This document shows positions 55,862 through 63,796 of a DNA stretch of 64,000 nt, piece after piece. Source of the DNA: Flagellimonas olearia. GTDB taxonomy: Bacteria; Bacteroidota; Bacteroidia; Flavobacteriales; Flavobacteriaceae. The position numbers and the translations under genes were made by a program. Position 1 is the stretch's first letter. Each line of letters starts with the position of its first letter. The stretch spans positions 124,001 to 188,000 of the forward strand of contig NZ_WELG01000001.1 of assembly GCF_009184425.1 (NCBI RefSeq). The letters are read 5' to 3'. Below the pieces are notes generated by a model that saw nothing but the letters and a program-made list of their open reading frames with translations, searched no databases and was not told the DNA's origin.

Positions 55862-56392
55862 TTATTCAGTCTCCGTTGGCAGTCCAACCGAAATGTTGTT
55901 TTCTCCCATGGCAATTACCTTAAAGGGCGCTCTCGTATTTTGGGAGATCTCTTGCCAAATGGCATCGGCCGTTTGTTTGGTTTCAATTTGAATGGTAACA
56001 ACCCCGTCCGAAAAGGTTTTGGAGGTTTTTTTCACTCCATTTTTCTTGGAGAGCTCATTGTACAGGTTTTGTACATTTTCATCTCCATAGGCAACAGAAT
56101 CTATGGAGATCACTATTTTGTTCTTGCTTTTTTCCTTCTTGGAACCGAACAAAATACTTCCCACTTTTCCAACGGTTTCCTTGGCACCTTCAATGGTATT
56201 GTCAATGCCTTCCACCGTTTGGTCAATGTCGTCGTTGGTTTTTTGAACGGTTTGGTCCACCTGTTCAACTTGATCAGCAGTCTTGCTGGTCATTCCCCGG
56301 TTTCTTCTTTTAGCGGCTTCTGAGTCTTGCGCATTTACAAAACCGAAAAACAAGCCCATTAGAATAATTGCGTGTACTTTTTTGGATGTCAT
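55862..56392 (-). CDS. Secreted coiled protein of unknown function
   Basis: 176 residues, not recognised. The signal peptide ends about FVNAQ. Residues about 35-80 are low-complexity amphipathic helix rich in Asp, Gln and Thr (TADQVEQVDQTVQKTNDDI). The C-terminal part (about 90-170) looks like a small alpha/beta domain (IVISIDSVAYGD, VTIQIETKQTADAIWQEI). It is preceded by a 36-bp element that also occurs before the M48 gene, so it may be part of the local sigma regulon. Role unknown. Confidence 0.7.
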   Translation of the reverse strand: MTSKKVHAIILMGLFFGFVNAQDSEAAKRRNRGMTSKTADQVEQVDQTVQKTNDDIDQTVEGIDNTIEGAKETVGKVGSILFGSKKEKSKNKIVISIDSVAYGDENVQNLYNELSKKNGVKKTSKTFSDGVVTIQIETKQTADAIWQEISQNTRAPFKVIAMGENNISVGLPTETE

Positions 56393-56420
56393 TTTTGATC
56401 GTTTTGGTTATACATTCTAT

Positions 56421-56456
56421 GGGTATATAACCGCAGATTGGAGATGTCATCTTTTT
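56421..56456 (-). promoter_or_regulatory. Shared 36-bp promoter-like element, copy B
   Basis: Read on the minus strand: AAAAAGATGACAT, 11 nt, then GGTTATATAC. It aligns without gaps to 62231-62266 (29 of 36 bases identical; both end blocks, 13 and 10 bases, are identical). With GATGACAT as -35 and TATAC as -10, the spacer is 16 nt, as for ECF sigma promoters. It lies 29 nt upstream of the coiled-protein gene. Confidence 0.6.
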
Positions 56457-56469
56457 TTGCTGATTTTTT

Positions 56470-57585
56470 CTAAAAAATTATGTGGTACACACTTGCAGAA
56501 AAGGAAGGGCGGTCCATAAACATACGGGTCTCGTTGTTCTTGGTATAATCAATTTCTTCAAGAGAAGTGGTTTGGGTCGCATCAATGTTTAGGGGATATA
56601 GCTCATTTTTATGAATCAGGTAGTATGAGTTCCCATTACTTTTTGAAACAACAATGACGGTAACGGCGTCTATGTCCATATTGGCATCTATGACCAAATG
56701 TTTTTGTTCATTCTGTTCCAAGAAGAAATAGTTTTTGTCCATGGATGCATTCTCCGTTACCGAAACGGTAAAACCGGAATAAGGCTGGGAATTTTCCATG
56801 AGCGGCATTACTTTCACTTGCACGCTCTCCTTCTGAACTTCCCCAAAACTGTATCCTTCCTGGACTTCTTTCAACGGAATTATGGATGTTGAAGGGGCCA
56901 AATGGAATAGTTTATTCCCATATTTTACATAATAGTTTCTTTTTTGGTCCTTGCCCATTTGCAATTGAAGACCCGAAATCCCAGAATCTCCATAGAGAAC
57001 CAGTTCCTGATCCTTAAAAGTGTAGGAGAGAGGTGATGGCTGTTTTACCACGCGTATGGATTCCGCCGGAACGGATTTTCCGTCCGAAAAGGCAAATTGT
57101 GTTTCGTCTTGGGGGTTGCTATTCCATTCATCTTCGGGCAACTCTTCTGTATTGGTAATCTGGGTGTTGTTCTTTTTCAAAATGAGGCTGTCCTCTGGCT
57201 TCGTTTGAACGGAATCCACACCGACCACATTGGGGATATCCTCAATAAAGGGGGCATCACCCGTTGACCTGAAGAAGTAGAACAGCGTTCCCAAAATAAT
57301 GCAGGCTGCCGCGGTACCACTATAGATGATCAGTCTTCGGTACAGGCCTTTTGGTTTTTGTTCCTCGGAATCCTTGTACTCGGCGTATAAAAGGTCCAGT
57401 TTGGCCCTGAGTTTTACGTCCTCGTTCCATTCAATGCCCCTGTAAATCTGTTTAAAGACCTCGAGTTCCTTCACAAATTCTTCGTCTTCAGCCAGCAAGC
57501 GTTCCACCTCCCTTTTTTCATCATCATCAAGACGACCGGTCAGGTGTTTGTCAATCAAATCAATATGTCGTAATTCTTCCCTCAT
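56470..57585 (-). CDS. Single-pass anti-sigma-like membrane protein
   Basis: 371 residues. The cytoplasmic start (about 1-85) has the pattern of Bacteroidota anti-sigma factors (IDKHLTGRLDDDEKREVERL, EFVKELEVFKQIY). One membrane helix follows at about 87-107 (IYSGTAAACIILGTLFYFF). The periplasmic part (about 108-371) is a beta-rich region without a named domain. Its start overlaps the stop of the sigma gene by 4 nt, the usual sign of a sigma/anti-sigma pair. It has no FecR domain, so the trigger is not a SusC-type STN contact. Confidence 0.8.
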   Translation of the reverse strand: MREELRHIDLIDKHLTGRLDDDEKREVERLLAEDEEFVKELEVFKQIYRGIEWNEDVKLRAKLDLLYAEYKDSEEQKPKGLYRRLIIYSGTAAACIILGTLFYFFRSTGDAPFIEDIPNVVGVDSVQTKPEDSLILKKNNTQITNTEELPEDEWNSNPQDETQFAFSDGKSVPAESIRVVKQPSPLSYTFKDQELVLYGDSGISGLQLQMGKDQKRNYYVKYGNKLFHLAPSTSIIPLKEVQEGYSFGEVQKESVQVKVMPLMENSQPYSGFTVSVTENASMDKNYFFLEQNEQKHLVIDANMDIDAVTVIVVSKSNGNSYYLIHKNELYPLNIDATQTTSLEEIDYTKNNETRMFMDRPSFSASVYHIIF

Positions 57586-58151
57586 GACTGTTTTAAACGG
57601 ATTATGACCTCATAGGAAACTTCGTCCCGTAGCTTTTGAAGGCACCGTAATTTCTGTTGACTGGCGGAACGGGCGCTGGAGTAATTGAATTTTTCGGCAA
57701 TGTCCTCCATTCGCATTCCCAAAAATATGGTGGCTTCCAAAACCGATTTACAGGGTTCCCCAATCTTGGTCAGGGCTTTCTCAAGGTATTCCTTGAGATT
57801 TGGGCCTTTTCGAGTGATTTCCGGATTTATGGATTCATGACCTTCTTGCAAAACGCCAACCTCACTCTGTCTGTTTTCATATTTCTTTCTTCGGTTAAGT
57901 TGGTTGAGCCACTGCCGCTTGGAAACTTCAAAGAGATAAGTGCTTATTTTGCTCTGGAGTTGATAGTTTCCGGCCATGACGTTTTTATAGAAGACAATGA
58001 TAGCCTCCTGAAAAACGTCCAAGGCATCATCCTCATTACCGTTGTTCTGCCCCACCCAACTTTTTACCATGCCCATGTGCCGGTACAGCTGTTGCAGACA
58101 TTTCTCGTTTCCTTTCTTTAATTGGTTTATCAGTTCTTGGTCGGTCATCAA
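57582..58151 (-). CDS. ECF-type RNA polymerase sigma factor
   Basis: 189 residues. Region 2 includes NNGNEDDALDVFQEAIIVFY and ISTYLFEVSKRQWLNQLNRR. Region 4 includes CKSVLEATIFLGMRMEDIAE followed by KFNYSSARSASQQKLRCLQK. It is in the middle of the phospho-signalling operon, 17 nt after the LEA14-like gene, and its stop overlaps the anti-sigma-like gene. Its likely targets are promoters with the repeated 36-bp element upstream of 62220 and 56392. Confidence 0.9.
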   Translation of the reverse strand: MMTDQELINQLKKGNEKCLQQLYRHMGMVKSWVGQNNGNEDDALDVFQEAIIVFYKNVMAGNYQLQSKISTYLFEVSKRQWLNQLNRRKKYENRQSEVGVLQEGHESINPEITRKGPNLKEYLEKALTKIGEPCKSVLEATIFLGMRMEDIAEKFNYSSARSASQQKLRCLQKLRDEVSYEVIIRLKQS

Positions 58152-58168
58152 GGTTTTTTCTGAAATGG

Positions 58169-59023
58169 CTATAATCCTATTTCCACATGGTCCTTTATGG
58201 GCACATTGAATTCATAGTCCTGAATTTTTATTTGGGCCTCCCCTAAAATAGTGAAATTCGCTTTTTGGTCGGTGAGCCAAGAGAACTTCATCTGTTTTAA
58301 AATATCAAAATTGTTCAGGGTAACATCAATAGGTATGGTGGTTGATTTTAAGGCTTCTTGATGAAAAGGTTCATCCATGGCCCATGCTGCCACTTGCCCT
58401 TTGTTTTCATCCAAGTAGAATTCAAGATTCATGGCATTGATGGTATAGGCAATGGGCAATTTATTGAGGGTTTCAACCCCTAATTTTAAATGGGTTTTGC
58501 TCAGCGAAGGCAATCTATTGCTGGAAATGGAGCGAATTTTAAAATTATTGCCGTAATCCAAATTCTTACTGATTTCCTCTAAAATTGCCTTTTTGGTATT
58601 CAAGTGTATCTTGTCATCCAAGGCAATGGTGAAGGAATTTAGCAGAAAGCTCACCTTTCCGTTGCCCTTGAGGGTAAATTCGGTGGAATCTGAAGCCAGT
58701 AATTCAGAATAAAAGGCATTGAGACTTTTAAGCTCTATCTCGCAGGTTACCGGTATCCGTATGGTGTCCTTGGCTGCCAGACTCATCTGTTCGTTTAAAA
58801 ACCCCTTTCCTACCAAAGAATCCTTGTAAAAAATCTCCATACTGGATTGCCGCAGTTTTGTTTTTACATTGTTGGGGTTGTATACCACGTAATCCATTCC
58901 CACTACCAATGCATTATCTGTAAGCCCTTTTATGGTTACATGTTCTATGGCAACAAATTGCGGTTTTTTGCTACACGAGGTAAACAAAAGAAACGCTCCA
59001 AATACAAGTGCTATTTTTTTCAT
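58169..59023 (-). CDS. LEA14-like (WHy domain) lipoprotein
   Basis: 284 residues from the ATG at 59023, which starts the signal peptide; a longer frame adds 14 basic residues overlapping the upstream stop. The lipobox is AFLLFTSC (Cys18). Two beta-sandwich units of the LEA type 2/WHy kind are seen (about 25-135 and 165-280; VGMDYVVYNPNNVKTKL, FLNEQMSLAAKDTIRIPVT, KGQVAAWAMDEP). Such proteins bind or protect at membranes, but their role in bacteria is not well known. It lies between the ABC transporter gene (10-nt gap) and the sigma factor gene. Confidence 0.78.
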   Translation of the reverse strand: MKKIALVFGAFLLFTSCSKKPQFVAIEHVTIKGLTDNALVVGMDYVVYNPNNVKTKLRQSSMEIFYKDSLVGKGFLNEQMSLAAKDTIRIPVTCEIELKSLNAFYSELLASDSTEFTLKGNGKVSFLLNSFTIALDDKIHLNTKKAILEEISKNLDYGNNFKIRSISSNRLPSLSKTHLKLGVETLNKLPIAYTINAMNLEFYLDENKGQVAAWAMDEPFHQEALKSTTIPIDVTLNNFDILKQMKFSWLTDQKANFTILGEAQIKIQDYEFNVPIKDHVEIGL

Positions 59024-59033
59024 GGTGATGGTT

Positions 59034-61388
59034 TTAAATACTGTCTTTCTTCTTAAGTGAAACATAGATCAAAACATAGAACATGACATTGAGTACTGCA
59101 ATGACCACCACGTTCATGTCAAAACTGTTGAAGACCTCACCGATCAAGGTTCCATCATCAACCAATTTTTCATTGTACAGGTCGAGCAATTGCACTGCCG
59201 AAGTCGATGCGGTCTGGGTACCCACTTCGGGTGAGGGAAGCGGAATAGAGGTCAATACGGATTGGACCGTACCTGGATTGAATTCAGAGGCAGGGGAGGC
59301 ATTGTCCTGTAATCTGGCAAAACCCTCCGTGCCCCAACGGCCTAAAGTGAAAAAGCTCAATACTTCCACCAAGGTGTTGTTGATTTTTGTCATTACGCCG
59401 GCCAACATGATCTGAGGCATGAGGGCAATGGGCACCACGGTCATCACTTTTTCCGTGGTGTTGAGTGCGGATGAAAGCCATAAACCAATCAGCGAAGCAG
59501 AAACCGAAATATAGAACATGAACAACATACTCTCTCCAAAAGGTCTCAGGTACACTTCTTCAAAACCTTCAAAAGTGTTTAGTTTGAAATTAAGGTAGAT
59601 GATACTTACAAACAATACGGTCTGCACAAGGGCAATCAATGAAAGTACCAACCATTTTGAAAGAATATAGGTGTTGATATTCAGGTTGAACATGCGCTCC
59701 CGTTTATACACCGTAAGCTCACCTACAATCTCTTTGGCGGCGTTGCTCACCCCAAACCAAATGGCCGAAATGGCCATCAGGAACATGACCCCAATCTGAA
59801 ATTTATTGAATACCAAGCAGACCAAGACCGCAATGATCACGGGCTGTGCCAATAAGAGGGCCAGATTTCCTTTGTCATTAAGTTTGATGTTGAAATATCT
59901 GGAAACCAACCAATACAATTGTAGCCGGTACGAATCAGGTTTTTCCTTTTTTACGTCTGGGTTATTAACCACTTTGAACCCAACTTTGCTGGGTTTTTGG
60001 TAATAAGCGGTTACCGTGCCAATATCGCTCATTTTACTGTAGACCTCCACAATGTTCCGGGCTTCAAAATGGGAGGTCAATGAGTTGGCCGGACCCTGAA
60101 ATACCAAATGCCCCTGAACACCTAAAAATATGGCCTGGTCCACATAGTTAAGATCTTCCGGTTTGTGGGTCACCATAACAATTGTGGTTCCCGAATGGGC
60201 CAACTTTTTAAGACTCTTCAAGAAACTCTCAATGGTCTCAGGGTCTAGGGGAGAAGTGGGTTCATCCAAAAACAGAATGGTGGGTTCGGTCAAAAGTTCC
60301 ACCGCGATGGAAACGCGTTTTCGCTGACCGCCGGAAAGGTTGCCCACTTTTATGGTCCTGATGTCCTTTTCCTTGTCCTGGTCCAGATTCAGGTCGTTGA
60401 TGACCTTATCGATTCTTTGGTTGATCTCTGATACGGCGGTATCATCCGGCAAACGGAGTTTGGCCGCGTAGAACAAGGTTTTGTAGACGGTCAATTCCTT
60501 ATGGATGATATCATCTTGGGGCACATAACCGATTTTTTTCTTGATGAGGCTAAAGTTGTCCGCCAATGAGAGCCCGTGAATAAATACCTCCCCGGAGGTA
60601 GCGGGATTTTCCCCGTTCAAACATTTCAACAAGGTGGATTTTCCACAACCCGAAGGCCCCATCAACGCCACAAAGGTGGAATGGGGAATGTTCAAGGACA
60701 TATCCTGCAATCCAACTTTGTTGTTTGGATATTTTTTTTGAATCGCCAATGCTTTTATGGCACTTCTCTCTTTCCTCAGGTCCTTGGCTCCGTCTTTTAG
60801 GGTAATGCTGTAAAATGATATGGTGACCGTATCGCTGTCCTTGAACTTGGTTTTGGATTTTAACTCCTTGCCATTCAGGTAGGTCTTGTTGGTGGAGCCG
60901 AGGTCTTCGATCCAAAAATCACCTTGCGCATAGGAGATAACGGCATGTTCCCGGGTCACCGTGGGATCATCAAGGATAATATCGTTGCTCTCGAGTCGGC
61001 CAATCGTATAGGAGCCCTTGGCTACAATTTTTTGTTTGAAGCCCGTAAATTCATTTTGGGGTTCCGAGGATTGTGGGGCCTTTTCGTTTTGACTTTCAGC
61101 GGCTACTTTTAGTTTTTGTGATGCGATGGTGAAAACGTCATCAGGTAAAATCTTGACCCATGTATTGGGTGCTATTGACCGTTGCCCAATCTTGGTTCCG
61201 TTTGAGCTTTCAAGATCCATGATGTAGATCCCATCTGTCCTTACTTCAATTTGGGCATGTTTTCGGGAAGCAAGTTGGCTTTCTATCTCAACTTGGGCAC
61301 CATGGCCCTTTCTTCCAATGGTAACAATTTGGTTTTTGGGCAAAGGAATGGACTGTCCGTTGCAGATGAGGTACATTTCCGAAATCAT
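59034..61388 (-). CDS. Double-FHA-domain ABC-2 transporter
   Basis: 784 residues. Two FHA phosphothreonine-binding domains come first (about 20-90, VTIGRKGHGAQ and LESSNGTKIGQ; about 120-195, YTIGRLESNDIILDDPTVTR and LGSTNKTYLNG). The ATPase follows (about 205-435): Walker A MGPSGCGKSTLL, signature NLSGGQRKRVS, Walker B TILFLDEPTSPLD, and the switch His in MVTHKPED. A membrane part with about six helices (about 505-780) ends the protein. This is an ABCG-like half-transporter order. The FHA domains fit control by the kinase/phosphatase pair in the same operon. It starts 1 nt after the M48 gene stop. Confidence 0.94.
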   Translation of the reverse strand: MISEMYLICNGQSIPLPKNQIVTIGRKGHGAQVEIESQLASRKHAQIEVRTDGIYIMDLESSNGTKIGQRSIAPNTWVKILPDDVFTIASQKLKVAAESQNEKAPQSSEPQNEFTGFKQKIVAKGSYTIGRLESNDIILDDPTVTREHAVISYAQGDFWIEDLGSTNKTYLNGKELKSKTKFKDSDTVTISFYSITLKDGAKDLRKERSAIKALAIQKKYPNNKVGLQDMSLNIPHSTFVALMGPSGCGKSTLLKCLNGENPATSGEVFIHGLSLADNFSLIKKKIGYVPQDDIIHKELTVYKTLFYAAKLRLPDDTAVSEINQRIDKVINDLNLDQDKEKDIRTIKVGNLSGGQRKRVSIAVELLTEPTILFLDEPTSPLDPETIESFLKSLKKLAHSGTTIVMVTHKPEDLNYVDQAIFLGVQGHLVFQGPANSLTSHFEARNIVEVYSKMSDIGTVTAYYQKPSKVGFKVVNNPDVKKEKPDSYRLQLYWLVSRYFNIKLNDKGNLALLLAQPVIIAVLVCLVFNKFQIGVMFLMAISAIWFGVSNAAKEIVGELTVYKRERMFNLNINTYILSKWLVLSLIALVQTVLFVSIIYLNFKLNTFEGFEEVYLRPFGESMLFMFYISVSASLIGLWLSSALNTTEKVMTVVPIALMPQIMLAGVMTKINNTLVEVLSFFTLGRWGTEGFARLQDNASPASEFNPGTVQSVLTSIPLPSPEVGTQTASTSAVQLLDLYNEKLVDDGTLIGEVFNSFDMNVVVIAVLNVMFYVLIYVSLKKKDSI

Positions 61389-61389
61389 A

Positions 61390-62220
61390 TTATTGGTTGA
61401 TGTAAGATTGGATGCATTTTTTCCGGTGTTCCGCGAAAGGATGGGTGGAAGTCAATTTTTTAATGAGGTCCTGCTTTTGGTAGCGTTCCAATTTCCTGAA
61501 GAAATCTGCAAACCTGTTCACATCATATCCGGCCGCTTTGGCCAATTCAAACCCTACCTTGTCCGCTTCATATTCATCAATTTGATCAAAGGGTGGCGAA
61601 AAAGTCCTATTGATCTTATTGGCAATATCGGTGAAACCATCCATGCGGGTCATCCCCTGAAGGTCTGTGGAGAGGGTAAGCTTGGTAACTTTCCTTTGGG
61701 TGTGGAGCTTGTCCTCATGGGCCACCTCATGTCCAATGATAAAGGCCAATTCATCATAGGAGTCGATAAAATTTAGCAAACCCGTGGTAATGTACAGGTA
61801 ACCGCCCAAAGTGGCGAATGCATTGATTTCCTCAGATTTAAGAATGCTTATTCGGTAGGATACATCCTTTCGGGGCACATTCCTAACAATACGTTGCAAT
61901 ATTTCTTCAACCTTTGGTTTGGCAGAATGGGTGTTGTCCAATTGCCCAAGGGTAACGTACCTATTGTACATGTCCCTTCCAATATTTTTTTTGGAATCAC
62001 TGGAAATGTTCAGTGCAAAATCCAACCAATTGTTTTCCACTTGTTTGTAAAAAAAAGCGGGTCCGTCAAAAGCATGCCCACAATCTTGGAGCACGGCTGC
62101 ATGTTCAATTTTGGCGGTGTAATCTGCTAGGGCATCTTCCAATTTATCGATGGAGATTTCTTGGGCCAAAGTAATCTGTAAAAAGCAGTAGAAGAAAATG
62201 GCCAATAGTTTGTGTGTCAT
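61390..62220 (-). CDS. Exported M48-family zinc metallopeptidase
   Basis: 276 residues from the ATG at 62220; a longer frame adds 11 residues and no better signal. The signal peptide ends about QITLAQ. The zinc site is IIGHEVAHED (H164, E165, H168), with the third ligand in DEYEADKVGFELA. This is the BepA/Oma1-type M48 pattern: periplasmic proteases that degrade misfolded outer-membrane proteins. It heads the phospho-signalling operon, with the shared 36-bp element 10 nt upstream. Confidence 0.9.
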   Translation of the reverse strand: MTHKLLAIFFYCFLQITLAQEISIDKLEDALADYTAKIEHAAVLQDCGHAFDGPAFFYKQVENNWLDFALNISSDSKKNIGRDMYNRYVTLGQLDNTHSAKPKVEEILQRIVRNVPRKDVSYRISILKSEEINAFATLGGYLYITTGLLNFIDSYDELAFIIGHEVAHEDKLHTQRKVTKLTLSTDLQGMTRMDGFTDIANKINRTFSPPFDQIDEYEADKVGFELAKAAGYDVNRFADFFRKLERYQKQDLIKKLTSTHPFAEHRKKCIQSYINQ

Positions 62221-62230
62221 GATGTTTTTA

Positions 62231-62266
62231 GTGTATATAACCAAAAATAGCAAATGTCATCTTTTT
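62231..62266 (-). promoter_or_regulatory. Shared 36-bp promoter-like element, copy A, before the phospho-signalling operon
   Basis: On the minus strand: AAAAAGATGACAT, 11 nt, GGTTATATAC, the same as copy B at 56421-56456. It ends 10 nt before the M48 start codon. A housekeeping-like -7 (TATTTTTG, 62242-62249 on the minus strand) overlaps it without a matching -33, so the alternative-sigma reading is preferred. Confidence 0.6.
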
Positions 62267-62412
62267 AAGGCAGGGTTTTCGGCTTTATGGGGTTTATGGA
62301 TGTTGAACGGGCTTTTAAAACTCATATTTGCTATAAACAAAGAATCCCTTCAATACCATGTGAGTTGTCATTGAAGTGATTGTTTTAGGCCCTGTTTGGT
62401 GGGGAAAAGTAT

Positions 62413-63057
62413 TTAATCTTTGATTTCCAATCTATAGAATTCTTCCAGTTGGGAATTACAGTTCATGTTTACGTTGAGGTCTTTGATGATTCCTGTACCG
62501 ACCCCATATACCCAACCGTGCAAATGAAGGACCTGCCCTTTTTTCCATGCCGTTTGTACTATAGAGGTTTTGGCCAGATCGAGTACCTGTTCCCTAGTGT
62601 TGAATTCCACGAAGCGGTCAAATCGTTGTTGCGGCTCAGGGATTTCTTCCAAGACCTTTTGATGGAGCCTATACACATCGCGAATATGTCGGATCCAATT
62701 ATCCACCAATCCGTAGGAGTGGTTTTCCATGGCGGCTTTTACACCACCGCATCCATAATGGCCGCATACGATGATATGGGTAATTTTAAGAGCGTTGACC
62801 GCATAATCAAGAACACTGAGCATGTTCATGTCCGAATGCACGACCAAATTGGCAATGTTACGGTGAACAAAGACCTCTCCCGGCTGTGCCCCAATGATTT
62901 CATTGGCAGGGACCCGGCTGTCGGAGCATCCGATCCATAGCAAAGGGGGTTGCTGGCCCTTTTCCAGTTTCTTGAAGAATTCTGGGTCAAAGGCCAATTT
63001 GGACTCGACCCATTTTTTATTGTTTTCAATTAAACTTTTGTAAAAATCCGGGTTCAT
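62413..63057 (-). CDS. Beta-class carbonic anhydrase
   Basis: 214-residue zinc enzyme that interconverts CO2 and bicarbonate. The active-site motifs are IGCSDSRVPANE (C44, D46, R48) and VCGHYGCGGV (H100, C103), which supply the two Cys, His and the Asp-Arg dyad. Length is normal and there is no signal peptide, so it is cytoplasmic. It is probably a single-gene transcript. A relic of a second copy lies just upstream. Confidence 0.95.
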   Translation of the reverse strand: MNPDFYKSLIENNKKWVESKLAFDPEFFKKLEKGQQPPLLWIGCSDSRVPANEIIGAQPGEVFVHRNIANLVVHSDMNMLSVLDYAVNALKITHIIVCGHYGCGGVKAAMENHSYGLVDNWIRHIRDVYRLHQKVLEEIPEPQQRFDRFVEFNTREQVLDLAKTSIVQTAWKKGQVLHLHGWVYGVGTGIIKDLNVNMNCNSQLEEFYRLEIKD

Positions 63058-63126
63058 TGCCTTAATGTATAGGTTCTTACTTGAAGGTATGGATTTTAGC
63101 CTTCGATTGTTGGATATAAAGTAATA

Positions 63127-63210
63127 TCAAAGTAAGTGAAATTCCTCCAATGGGGAGTTACAGTTCATGATTATATACTCTGTTGAAATACCATCAATTT
63201 GTCAATGTAA
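63127..63210 (-). pseudogene. Relic of a second beta-carbonic anhydrase 3' end
   Basis: In one minus frame, a short stretch reads LH*QIDGISTEYIIMNCNSPLEEFHLL followed by a stop. It parallels the C-terminus of the neighbouring carbonic anhydrase (GIIKDLNVNMNCNSQLEEFYRL). The nucleotides are also alike (TTACAGTTCATG is shared). An in-frame stop follows LH. Nothing earlier in the enzyme is recognisable upstream, so only this fragment survives. Confidence 0.6.
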
Positions 63211-63796
63211 TCCTTAAAACTCATTTTGATATCCAGTTTATGGATACCTTGTTGTATACTGAAGTATCCAAATCCACAGGGAAATTGTTGGACAAAACCA
63301 GGTGAATGAAAAAACCTGAACCAAAATTTTTAAGATTGATTTTGGTAGATTCCAGCCTGTAAAGATCAACACCCATACATGTTTATGTTATAATTTTTGG
63401 GTTTACATTTATTCAATCAACTACTCCATTCAAGTCTTTTTTGAGAGGTGCACAGGATTGGAATGCAAGATGGGCAGTAGCCTAAAAATCATTCAATTGG
63501 TCAATTTGTCTGCGACTTTTTAGGGCATTTCCAAGACCTTTCAAAAAGCCAATTTTCTTGCAATGAGGAGCTGATAATGGGGCGGGGTCGGGTAATTGGA
63601 TATAACGTAACGAAAGGAACATATCAATAGGATAATTACAAATAAGCTGTTGAAAATCTCAAAAAAATTTAATAATATTGAGTCAATCGTCCTAAATATT
63701 TGATTGCCGAACAGGAGACCAGATATTCCAAAATCGGATATGAAAGCGATTTTTAAGTGTACTATTGGTCCACTTCACAACTAACCCAACTTAACC
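63211..63796. other. Gene-free gap before the last sigma factor
   Basis: No frame with coding character and no strong hairpin is visible. It is AT-rich and probably holds the promoter of the sigma gene starting at 63797. Confidence 0.45.

Noticed and set aside
51344..62220. Type VI secretion regulatory island
   Set aside because: Kinase, PP2C and FHA are shared with type VI regulation, but no tube, sheath, baseplate, TssJLM or VgrG genes are present.
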